From: Diploscapter coronatus
Lineage: Eukaryota; Nematoda; Chromadorea; Rhabditida; Rhabditidae
NCBI GenBank assembly: GCA_964036155.1
Contig: OZ038423.1
Coordinates: forward strand, 66,045,249-66,109,248
Reading direction: 5' to 3'
Length of the DNA stretch: 64,000 nt
How positions within the stretch are numbered: the stretch's first letter is position 1; the number at the start of each line of letters is the position of its first letter. The position numbers and the translations under genes are program-made. Below are positions 13,701 to 24,600 of the stretch, in pieces. Below the pieces are notes generated by a model, which was given only the letters and a program-made list of their open reading frames with translations, was not told where the DNA came from and ran no database searches.

Positions 13701-14475
13701 TGGTGGTGTTTCTTATTTATATTTTTTCTAGGAAAACTGCATTGTTTAACAAAAAATCACTCCGGCATTTACAAGAAATCATTCTGACTCTTCGCCATTT
13801 ACTAGTTGAGGAAAAATTTCCACCCGTAGATCAGCTCGGCGAAAGACGATAAGCTCCAATATAAGCCAATTTTAGCAGTCGCATATTCTTTTTATGATTG
13901 CTCTTCTATTTGAACTAACCTTCAACGAGGAGATCGGCAACTCCGCTTTCTTCGTTGATCTTGGACAGATCGACGACGTTCTCTTCACCCTCCTTGGTCA
14001 ATGGCTTCTCCTGTCTGACCTCTCCGACTTCCTTGTTGAATTTCTCCCTTCTCGCAGCGGCCTCCTTGTTGTTGTTCTGCTTGCGGGCTCTAGCAGCTTG
14101 CTTGGCACGGAGTTTGTTCATTCTGGCTCGATTCTTGCGAGGGTTGAATCCATTGTTCTAAAAATTTGCGTTAACTTTTTCAAACAAGACGTCTAGTTTG
14201 ATTTTCGATATAGATTAGTTTATTTTCGAAAGATCAGACATATTTGAATGGAGCGAGTTTGAAGATTTTTATCGCATTTAATTTAAAATTTCTTAATTTT
14301 TAGGACGGACCTTCTCGAATTCCTCTCCCTCTGCATCTGTCATGGCGTCGGGATCGACTCGCTTGCGTCCTGCGGCTGTTCCCGGCTTCCTTTCGGCCTT
14401 ATCTCTTCCTGGGCCGGCTCTGGCGACGACCACAGCCAGGAGAGCTGCGAGAGCGATGAGGGTGAGGGTGCGCAT
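10750..14475 (-). CDS. secreted astacin (M12A) metalloprotease with EGF and CUB domains
   Basis: About eleven small exons. Exon 1 (14475-14311) encodes a signal peptide (MRTLTLIALAALLAVVVARA). Exon 2 (14157-13920) gives a basic propeptide ending in LLVEGD, a candidate aspartate-switch motif (xxGD). Exon 3 (13224-12951) holds a furin-like REKRQ site and the start of the catalytic domain (KKWTSNTVYYTYDASID). Exons 4 and 5 (12744-12663, 12414-12380) join to give the zinc site HETMHALGVFH, and exon 7 (12237-12150) gives the Met-turn GSTMHY. An EGF-like module (CTCASGATCVNG, CAQCLCPMGYG) spans about 11520-11370. A CUB-type C-terminus runs to a TAA at 10750-10752 (ends FQVAYKYV). The architecture resembles nematode NAS astacins with EGF and CUB but no thrombospondin repeat. 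The usual Glu after the third zinc His is Phe (HFQSR). The exon 1 donor (GTCCGT) is unusual but frame-consistent. A TATA box lies upstream. The 5' half is duplicated at 61519-64000. Confidence 0.9.
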
Positions 14476-14600
14476 CGTGACGATGGAGCTGAGCTGGAGG
14501 CTGTTTCTGGCCCGAAGTTGTCCGGATGGAGATCGGGAGAGGGGTGAGCAGTTGACTGCTACACTGCTGCGGATGGATGTCGTTCATTTGCCGGATTTGC

Positions 14601-14608
14601 CTTTTATA
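14601..14608 (-). promoter_or_regulatory. TATA box of the astacin gene
   Basis: TATAAAAG on the minus strand, 133 bases from the start codon at 14475. The same spacing occurs in the inverted copy (63056-63063). A canonical TATA core and the absence of an obvious AG acceptor just before the ATG suggest a conventional 5' end. Confidence 0.65.
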
Positions 14609-15905
14609 GGGTATTGGAAGATCAACCATAGTCTGGTTGGATGAGGAACTTTCAGAAGATGAGGTTGATGTGTCAGATTATAGGATTTTGTGAGGCCAGA
14701 GCGGCTCGAAAAACAAACAAGTGTGGGCAGAAGGGTATCCGAGACAATTTTCAGCATACCATATCTCATTCCACAATTGAAACTTGTTGCAATGTCTTGC
14801 TGGGAAGTGGATGTCGAAGTATATTAGTTCAGCTTCCAGATAGTCAGGCCATCCGGACATAATTGAAGGACCGAAAAAACTCCCATTTCAAACAGAGACA
14901 ACGTGCTTCGACATGAAAATTAATCGAATGCAACGTGGCGCCCGTGTAATGCAAGTAGAAGTTTGATTGGAAAGTTAGTCGAAATTTGACTTTTTCGGTC
15001 CGAAAAATGACATAAAATTCGAAAATGGGAATCACTAGACTTTTCCCATTGTTTGTCTAAACCCCGATTTTCCTTATTTGCAACAGAAAAATCGAAAAAG
15101 TTAAAGAGCAATGAGATTTTTGAAACTTTTTCGGATTCGATTCAAACCGGAAGTGTTTTTTTCCGTATTGGATTGTTGAATTTCGGATCTGTTGATTTTC
15201 GATTTTTGTAACTTTTAAAAGAGATTTTTGCAACAATATTCCTGATAAAGAATTTATTAGATCGATTAAATAGAAGTTTCAAACTTCTTCAGAATCGAAA
15301 GTATGATGAATTTTCTTGGTAATAAAGTGACGAAGTTTCAGACCCTCTTAAACCTTGGGTTTTATTCAAGGAATAAAAGTGCAGAATATAAAAATGGGCA
15401 TCCGAGTTTCAATTCCCAAATCCAACCGAAATTTGATTTAGAGAAGTACATTATTTCATCGCGAAAAGCCATTTACAAAACTTCTAATATGTTTCATTAC
15501 TGATCAAGGTGAGTACTTCCGCTTGAAAATTTTCGGTAATTTAAATTTATCTGTAGAGTAAACATTCATCAAGTCGTTCATGAAATATCTTGAAAAATAA
15601 GATAGGAATTACGGACCCCTCTGATTTATTTCAAAAATCCAATCTCTGCAACTTCGAATTTTCATGATTTCAGTGGAACCACGGATAGGTTGCGTATGGA
15701 AATTTAACCTACTCATAGTGCGCCTTTCCATGAAATTTATTTCGTATCTTGTCTTCCTGTCCAGAAAATTCAAGTTAATTTTTAAAAGTGCAATTTCATG
15801 TTGCAAAATTTGGTAAAAAGAATGGTTGTCAGTTTTCAATGCCGAAAAATTTAAACATGTGCTTCGATAAAAGTTCACGTTGAATTCAATTTGACACGTA
15901 CCAAC

Positions 15906-15983
15906 CAGGGCCGGGCGGAATTCCCAAAAATAAAAATAATCCCGATTTGCGAAAAGCAAAATTTCGAATTCCGCCCGGCCCTG
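15906..15983. repeat. 78-bp foldback element, CAGGGCCGGGCGGAATTC ends
   Basis: Perfect 18-bp terminal inverted repeats (CAGGGCCGGGCGGAATTC and its complement) enclose a 42-bp AT-rich loop. GC-rich ends in AT-rich surroundings suggest a small non-autonomous transposable element, but the flanks (GTACCAAC, CTAGGCTT) show no target-site duplication. The same element lies in the other arm of the inverted duplication at 61671-61748, so it predates that event. Confidence 0.75.
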
Positions 15984-16138
15984 CTAGGCTTATACCTAAT
16001 AGTGGGAAAAGAAAAATCAGGAAAAAATCGCTTCGCAAGATTTCTAGAAATTTTTACGAAACTGCCTTCCTTGACTTTGACTTCACAGAATGGACGGGGC
16101 TCGCGCTCTCTAGTTATATTCGTCCTCTTTAAATTTTT

Positions 16139-16906
16139 CATAACAGGAAAGTTTTGTACCTCCTGTTTACAGTCAAATCGTCAAAACTGCCGACTTTGAT
16201 CCTCACCTAACCTCACCCACTTTTGGGAATGGGGCCTGGTCTCCTCATTTTTGTGATTAGGGCCCATGGGTGTATCCACCATATAAGTTTGGTTCGGATC
16301 CAGGACACTTTTACAATTGTCTGGCCTTTGTTAGTTATTCGTGGAATGGCTCTCAAAATAGATTTTAGAACTTTAAAAGATGCTATGAAGGCATTAGGAA
16401 TGAAAAAGTTTATATAGTAATTGAAGATTGTTTTTCAATATTTTTTTTTTGAGATTGTCAGTATATTGACATGTCAGGCTAAAATCTATTTATGAAAATT
16501 TTCGTATGCTTACAAAAGCCTTTTCGTATTGAATCATAATCACTGGTTAGTTTTTCTCAGAAATGATGACAATCATGACTAATTCACTATTAATGAGCCA
16601 AATGCAATCATTTCCTGAGCATTAAATTTATCATTGATTGTGCTCAAATTGCAAAAGAATCATTTCGACTACAAAGAGAACGAATTGATTCGAAATAAGA
16701 AAGAAAAGCCGAATCAAGCAAACAGTCACCGCAGACGATTACCGTTTTATCATTTTTTTTCTAGGCTTTATGAGCTCTCAAATTTGCAATAAAAATGCGG
16801 CCTTATAAATTTTGGCTGGGAGTGATTAGATTCAATTTCGAATGTCGACATAAATTTTCATTAAGAATTTCTTTAGCTTTGAAAAATTGAATATATTTTA
16901 GAAAAT
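16139..16906. other. intergenic region with a diverged repeat, upstream of the lysozyme-like gene
   Basis: No coding exon seen. About 16258-16365 is a diverged copy of 61300-61420 in inverted orientation, sharing GTTTGGTTCGGATCC, ACTTTT-CAATTGTC and TTGTTA-TTATTC blocks. The rest is AT-rich and leads to the promoter of the gene starting at 16907. Confidence 0.55.
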
Positions 16907-17950
16907 ATGAAGTTCTGCTTGCTTCTTAGTTTGCAATTTTCATTATGCACGATTTCTTATGCTTGGACAGGGTTAGCTGTGGATTTAACCGGTCCTACCA
17001 CGAAAGATCAAGTCGAATGTCTGAGATTGAACAATTATACCGCTATTTTTTCGAGGTACCTAATAAAATTATGCGAAAATAGTAAAGAATATTTTAGAGT
17101 GTATTACGGAAATACGTTCGATATGGATTCATTAACGACGATAAATAATGCTGCTGCAAGTAATTTTCTTGATCGTACTTTATCGTAATTTTACCCATAA
17201 GAATTTTAGCCGGAATCGGTTTTGAACCTCTGTTCATACCGGATATCTTATCGAAAGTCCCAGCAAAAACGCAAGTCATGAATCTCTATAGTGCACTCAA
17301 TGATTACAACGTTAAGATACAACGACTGTGGGTTCAGGTGAACTGATTTTGAAATTGAATTTTGCTAATTGAGAATATTTAGGTCAGAGATCAGAATCAA
17401 TGGATGGCGACTCCCTTTGGATTGCAACAGAACATCGACTTTTTCAATGAGACTATCTACACTGCAAGGGTAAGATAATGATTGTTTGTTAGAAATTATT
17501 TAGAGGTATTAGAATTTGACGTGGAAAATTGGTGTTTTCACTACGAAACAGGACTGGCAAACAATCATGGGAAATTGGGCCGGTCAAGATTTTTATCAAA
17601 GCGCTGCCAATTTGTGGTAGGTTTATTGTTTTGAAAAAGTTGTGAAATGAGACTGTACAGGTACACCAACACAACGGGAAATGACACATCTGGGGAAACT
17701 ACACAGGACTTTAGTGATTTCACGAACTTCGGAATTTGGTCTACGAGTGGAAACACCATGCCTAACGTCAAGCAGTTCGGGATTAATGAAAATGTGTGCA
17801 ATCTAAACGTGAATAGGCAAGAAATTAGTTTTAAAAAATGAAGGAAAGTAAAATCTTAGGGATTTCTATTATTTCCCCGACAATTTTCCATTCTACAGTG
17901 TCAGAATTGGTGAAAGTAGTGAACATCTGAATATGGTAGGTGGAAACTAG
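16907..17950 (+). CDS. lysozyme-like GH25 family protein, active-site acids missing
   Basis: Six exons, all frame-consistent. It starts with a signal peptide (MKFCLLLSLQFSLCTISYA) followed by WTGLAVDLTGPT, the usual start of nematode lys-type GH25 domains. The next exons give GIGFEPLFIPDI, a YNVKIQRLWVQ strand, then KIGVFTTKQDWQTIMGNW and LWYTNTTGN, which match the family's Y-T-S-x-x-x-W-x-x-I-M-G and LWY landmarks. The domain closes with VCNLNVNRDFYYF and ends at a TAG (17948-17950). GH25 lysozymes cleave peptidoglycan using a D-x-E pair in the strand that here reads LWVQVRD; both acids are replaced, so normal hydrolysis is doubtful. It may be a secreted lysozyme-fold protein with another role. 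The last intron has a GC donor (AATAG|GCAAGA). An AG lies just before the ATG (TTTTAG|AAAATATG), fitting trans-splicing. Confidence 0.82.
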
Positions 17951-18602
17951 GTGCTCCAAGCAAAACCAATTTTAGGTCAACCACGCTAGGCACTTTAAAG
18001 CTAGAATCGTCAAGCCAAAAGCATGATCATAGTTTAGCTTCAAGTTATTCAAATTTGGAATAAATGATTTTATTTCATGTTTGGAGACCATAAATCACTG
18101 GTAAAAATTTGAAAATTGATTGCAAAAGTGAAAGATGCCAAGAGTTTGATTGAATGACTAAAGTAAGGTTCATTTGAATGAAGCGAAATAATTTTCCTGA
18201 TCGGAATAGGAAAAAAGAAAACTTGGGAGAAAAACGACTACAAAGCAAACTTCGATAGGCACTAATATCTACTTGAAGTTTTCAAGAATTTTTTGAGTAA
18301 ATTATGACAAAAATTGGAGCAGTAAAGTTATCAATGTTGAAAGTCCCGTAATGATCGAAGTTGAGTTAATGTCCACCGAAATTGTTCGTGTTTCAATAAT
18401 CAGCACCTAGTATTTAGGATCATCAATAATTGACTATTTTGATCCAGAATATGAGCAATAGATCGCATATTTGTAGCCATGTAAATATCGAATAATAGCA
18501 CTGCCATAGACTAGTTCTCAATAGTTATTTAGACACTTTCCATACTAATTTTTGGCATCGAATATATTCAGCCAAATGCAGTGTTATCTAAATTCTCTCT
18601 TG
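17951..18602. other. convergent intergenic region, 3' of the lysozyme-like gene and max-1
   Basis: AT-rich, no coding exon seen. It holds the 3' UTRs of the plus-strand lysozyme-like gene and the minus-strand max-1 gene. Confidence 0.5.
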
Positions 18603-21600
18603 TCAAAAACCACTCATCAAAAGTTTGTCAACCTGATCGATCTCTTGTTTCGGCATACTGAAAGTTATCCTCTCCTTGGGAGTTTCTTCTGGATGTCTTT
18701 CGTCAGACAGAGGTCGATCAATCGTGAGCATGAAGTCGGAGTGGAATTCGCCGAACGAAGACAATCGAGAATATGGACAGGTGCGGATCAGATCCTGTAA
18801 ACATTTTGAATAAGTTTCGAAGATGCGCACAAGTACTCTAGTCAGAATTGCATCGAAAGCCTGATCTTTATGGATAATGTTGAAATGAAAATATGATTCT
18901 TTCCGAATCAACACAATTCGCATCATTGAAATTTGGTAATTTTTAAAAATATTGGTTTCCAACGTGAATGAATAATACAATTTTCTAAATTTATAAGATA
19001 AACGTTTACTCACAAAGTGACGATGATCGAGAATGTGAACTGCAGTATCCGACAGAGCCAAGAAGACCTTCTTGTCGTTCGAAGTGCGCATTCCTGCCTC
19101 GTGGAGAGAGCAGCCGAAGAATGGCCATTTTCGGAGAACCTAAATTCCCCGTTTTGAATGAATCACTTGATGAAAATATCATCATTTGTACCTGTAGAAC
19201 AACTCTCCTGGCTTCATTCTCAGTCATTCCCTGCAGCTGCAGCCAGTTCGAGTGAATCGAGTCCCGCAGAGATTTGATGCAGGTCACTTGCAGCATTTTG
19301 GCGGGGAAACAGCGATTCGTCACAAACGCAAATTGGTCCTCTTCCAGTTGAGAGCCTGCATCGCCGAACGACATCTAAAATATGAGGAGTTGGACTTCGA
19401 TCAATTTAGTTTTCAATTTTCAATTGTAATGAATGAACGTCAAAAACTGATCACCAAACATCAGCGTCATAAAAAGGACACAAGTTACTTATCCATCATC
19501 ATTCATGTTAGATAAAAGCTATGACCATGAAATGAAGATTCATGAAAAGTTGTGCAACTTCGATTTTCCTTGATCCCAACGAATCGCGCATTTTACCTGC
19601 GCAAAAAGTGCCGCCAAACTGTCAGCCAACTGGCTGCTGATAGGCATCCGTCCAGCGACCAATTCGTCGGCCATTCTCCAGACGAGGAACGACCTCTCGA
19701 TGGGCGTCTCGAGCGCAGTCAGATGTCTCCAGTAGTGCCGCATGTGGAGGGACAGCAGAGGCGCGCAGTCTGTGTGGATGCGGCCGCGTTGCGTGTCGCG
19801 TTGCTGATATTCCCAAGCTGCTAGGGTGTCACAGATCTGGAATAAAAAGATATTTCATTTGTAGAAAAGCACCACTTTAATGGAAGTTTTTCTTCAAATA
19901 ATTGCAGTGAGAAATGCAACGGAAATCGAGGCCAAAAATTTTTGAACACAATTCATTTGTGAAAATCAACAGCTCTTTGAATAAAAAATGGCAAACATTT
20001 TTAATGCCCACCTTCTGCTTTCCTTTGAGCAATACCAGACTCTTGGTCGCAGGATTTTCGATGTACAAGGCATATCCGGACAATAAAGCAGGTCGCAAGC
20101 CGAGCTTCAGACAAAGAGAAGACAGACATTGACCGACTTCTGTAGAGCCGTCGAATTCGACAACCTGATACTCATCATTTGGAAGTCGAACGGAGATTGA
20201 ATGTGGGAATTTGGTGGCTGTCACATCCCTGAAATTATTTTACTTCAGTAGGCTTTGAAAGATTTAGCATGGGGTGAAACTCATCAAATGAGTAAAATAG
20301 GCGAATATCAGATCATTTACTCGTCTATCATAATGTGAAATGCAATTCAGGTTTTTATTTTCGTAAATTATCATCGTACCTAGTAAGCACACTAGTAGCT
20401 TCCAATCTACTGGGTCCCTCCAATCTGCCACTGACCCTCAGCGATCTGCCGAGTGCAGCCTCGCAGTAGCCGGCCATATTCGCTTCGTCTCCACTGAAAG
20501 CGGTTCATTCATCATCCCTCTCTCCCAACAAATGCATGCATGTTTTCATCAGCAATCTCACCTCATTTCTGCCCAACGCGAAACGTGTCGTTTGAGCAGC
20601 CAGAGCAGGGCGTACTGCTTCGGAACGAACAGTGGCAAGGACAAGGCCAATAGTTTCCAGCCCTAAAACAATTAGTTATTTATTCTTCGCCGAGATTTTC
20701 ATTAGCACGTCTTGTTTATAAAAGACGAATTTTATCCCAAAAAATCGGTCTCCTCTAAATGATGATTCCTACCTGAAGTCCGAAAGGCATCGATCCATTT
20801 GTGAGTCTGATGAGTTGAGCGTACAATTCATTCTTCAGGAAATCGTGCTGAATTGAAGTCGAGAGAATATTCTGTGCCAAGTCGATGTGATATTGAGCTC
20901 CTTGAGGTCGCATCAGAACGGAGACGAATAGGTAACAGGCCTGAATATGAAAGATCTTAATGAATAATCGATGAGTGATTTTTTCGTCATTTGTCGAAGA
21001 TGAAATGAATTCGAAATGGTAGTTTGCAAAAATCTACACAAATCATCCAAATGAATTATTTCGAAAAAAAAATTATATGATATAATACCTTAACGATTTC
21101 CATGGCCTTTTTCTTATCCTTTTCTGCCATACTTGTCAATGGCTCCGTGGGAGATTCGTCCACAGCTGTTAGAAGAATGTCTTTCCAAAGGGGTGAGTCT
21201 GGAGAATAAGACAAATTGAAAAAAAATCATGGACAAAAATGAAAGAAAGTGTTCAAAAATTGTACCTGAATGTGCATCCTCAGCCATCATCCGATTGATG
21301 AGAATCTCAAATGGAGTACCTTTCATAGCTGCATCGTCACTCGCTGTCTTCAAATAGAACAGCCATTTCTCCTTCTCTTCAGCAGTTCGAAGGACCAAAT
21401 ATACTGGGTCTTCATTCGCTATCTGAAAAAGAAATTCTCAAACCTCTTGAAAGTTGAGCAGAACCTGGATGGAGACAGAGTTGAGTTTTGAAAATTCAGA
21501 TCAGGAATCTGTTTCGTTAAAAAATCAGCAGTGAATTTCGAAATTTTAATTTTCCAAACAAAAAAATGCAACTGCATCCGCAATATGAATAGAATCAAGA

Positions 21601-24600
21601 TATCGCATTATGATTAACAAATGCGCAAGTTTCATTATTCCAGCTATGCAGAATAGAGTCCAACCTGTATGCAAATGCTGTGGAGACTCCTCTTTCCATT
21701 CGGAATGTGCATGCTTCCATCCAATTGTTCATCGCTGCTTCCACTGTACTCTTCCACGTCCTGCTTGTCTGAGACACGGGCCCCTTGAATGTGCAGGAAA
21801 CAATGCGGGACCTGAATAGCATTGCCAATTGTATGAATGTCAGTGATAGAAAAACTTCATCTTATCTAGTTTTCTGCTGGTTCTGACAATGAAATATGTC
21901 TTCGTTTTTTTTATTAACTCATTTATTACTTCTGATTCATCTAATGTTCTCCAATCATTCATTGCGGATAAATCAAATATAACACTTACGATATCATCCT
22001 GATGCCTGAAGAACATGAGTTTCGAGTTGACGAGAGCAGCGAAGAGTCGTTTGGAGTGACCGCAGCGAACTCGCGACATCCAGCCAGAAATCGACGCATC
22101 GATAGGGGCGATGCGGTTCGCCATTTCTCGCAGAGTTGCACCTGAACAGGACTTTTTTTTGCTAAACTCAGATACCTAAAGACAGACCTTTAATTGCAGC
22201 AGACAATAGAGTAACCCATTCGTGAGTTGTTTTCTCGCTGTCAGTCATGAAGTTCATTTTTGCCGCTGGAGTGACAATCTGAAATTTTTGCATAAACAAA
22301 TACTTCGAATATCAACTATGCTCCTAGATAGTAGAAGGGTCACATTTTTATGGCTCCTCGTAATTTTTAAATTTCAATATCACTCGAAATAGAAATTGAA
22401 AAATCACAAAGATTATTGAAATCGAAATGTTAGTGCCCAATACCCTGCTACCAAAGTATTCGTTACCTGAAAAGCATAAGCAGCTCCCTGTTGGTGTATT
22501 TTGGTGACAGTTTTGATGTCAGCAATGCTCCACTTCATCAGCGGATCTTCTTCTCGAGTATGATTCTTCTAAAGTTCAGCCAAATTAATGCTGTCTTTAG
22601 CAAAACAATTCTCACCATGGTCCGATAGAAACTGAGCTGCCCATTTTTCAGGATGACAAATCGCCGTTTCAGGGATTTCAATCGGGAATCGGACATTTGC
22701 GTCCAGTAGCCGCTTTTCTCCATCTGAAAACAAATTCGTTAAAATTGCAAGGACATTTACACAACATTTCCCACTAAAGAATTCAATCTGGCATCACAAA
22801 TAAGTGATTGTGTATGCTTTATTCTCATAAATAAGTACAATTTTCGCATATTTTTCCCTCTTCTCCTTTTTCCAGAGTATATGAAATAATCAACAAAAGT
22901 TATGCGAGGGTTAATAATTTAATTTAAAAATATATGTTAAGGAACACTTACCGATTCACAGCTCGGCACAAGGGACGTCCGAATGTCACTTGCTGCAGCA
23001 GCAGCAGCGTAGATGCAACCAGATGGCTCTGCCGAGTCTGCAGAGCCACAGGCCAATTCACGAACTGCATAGTGACCGCCAGTGTCCAGAGGGGAAGAGC
23101 AGGCTGTGCGGTGGGGGAATCGAGACGAGGAACTACAACTGCCTGATTGAGGACGGGCTGACGAGACCGAGTCCGTCTGAAAGATGAAATTGTTCAAAAT
23201 CACGACTTCGAATCTCCTTCAAAGTTAATCGGTAGTGCCAATGGCTTTTCTTCAAGTATTGAGAAGTTATAAAATTCTAGCGCAATTTAATCAAACAAAA
23301 AATTGCTCACTCTTGTATTCGATAGTCTTGCAATTCTGTAAGGCGATGGCGCTCCAGAATGTGAGGCTTCATCTTCGAAATTCTCTGCCAAAGAAAGACA
23401 CTTCTCCGCTGTACTGAACAGACGAGTTTCCTGAGAACCAAGATGTTGAATTTGGGAAAGAGAAGTATTCAACCGACCCATTGTCTGGGTTTGTGATCGG
23501 GCGGAGGTGGGGCGGCATTGGCGTAGTCGATCGGCTTGATGATGTCGCTGTACAGGTTGTTGTCATCTCGAATCGACACAAATTCGGCCAGATTCACGTA
23601 ATCAGCGGTATACTTCGAAGAGCTTCTGAAACATAAGAACGGCAATCCGTAAAAGTTTAAAAAATGAGATCGAATTTTTATAATTCGAAAAAAAGAAGAA
23701 TAAAGATTTTAACGTTCACTTACCCATGACAATTGGATGCTTCGACTTCATCGAAAATCTCATCTTCGACATCGAATTCGTACTCGTCTGCATACGAGTT
23801 CAGACTGTCTCGTTCCAGCTAAACATTGAAAAATGGCTGTTAAAAGAAATATTTCAAAGTCCTTACCAGTTGATTATTGTTGTTGATGGTGTTTGTGACT
23901 TTTCTCGGCACGGGAATCGGTTTGCTCTTTTCTTCATAGGGTGAGGAGTCGCTTGTCGAGGATCGTTTGTCTTCTGACTCCTTTTTACTCCTACCTGTAA
24001 GTCGTCATTTATTTGATGAATCAGAAAGAAAAGTATGTGTGAGACTATCTTCATCTTTCATCTAGATGGGTTTTCCTTGAATCAAAATTGCGATCTCTAG
24101 GAAAAGTCATACAATTTGGATACAAAAAAAAAACGAATAAAAAAACTGCAAGAACATTCGAAGAGTCGAGAATTCACTCACCCCCTTTTCTCTGTATCCT
24201 AGGCGTATTCTCATTGCACGAGTTGCTCATCCCATTTAAGATCATGCCCGTACCCTTCTCGTTCTGCCCACTTCCCCTCCTCTTCGCCTCACTCGACGTC
24301 TCGTCAGAGGTCAGCCCGCTGTCGTCAGACGTGCGATTGTCGCTGTCACGACCCAGAGGCAGAGAACCCTGAAATAACACGACGACGGTCTTCAAAGCAG
24401 TATTCTTTTGATTCAATTGGTCATCACAGTAAAATATGTATTTCACGGCTAGCATTCCGTTTCTACATATCATTTGCAAAAATTTTGAAAAACAAATGAT
24501 GAGAAGCCCTCTAGCTCCTCGATTCTATTCTTCTGTTTAGTATTAGTCTTGAAAGAAACTATTGATAGAAACGATATTCTGTCAAGTAGTAAAATTTAAA

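Larger units (their letters stand above)
13657..16138 (+). repeat. inverted duplication, left arm
   Basis: Near-identical to the reverse complement of 61519-64000 over about 2.48 kb. It covers astacin intron 2, exons 1 and 2, the promoter, and about 1.5 kb of upstream sequence with a 78-bp foldback. Differences are sparse substitutions (for example Thr/Ala and Ala/Thr changes in the propeptide) and a few small indels, such as one extra A near 13852 and a missing short GATTCGC-like insertion near 15462. The inner boundary is sharp at TTTAAATTTTTC (about 16138). The outer boundary is not reached because the partner arm runs into the window end. Confidence 0.93.

Noticed and set aside
15609..16199. 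Open frames shared by both arms of the inverted duplication (for example 61476-61763)
   Set aside because: They recur only because the DNA is duplicated, include the foldback hairpin, and show no protein-like pattern.
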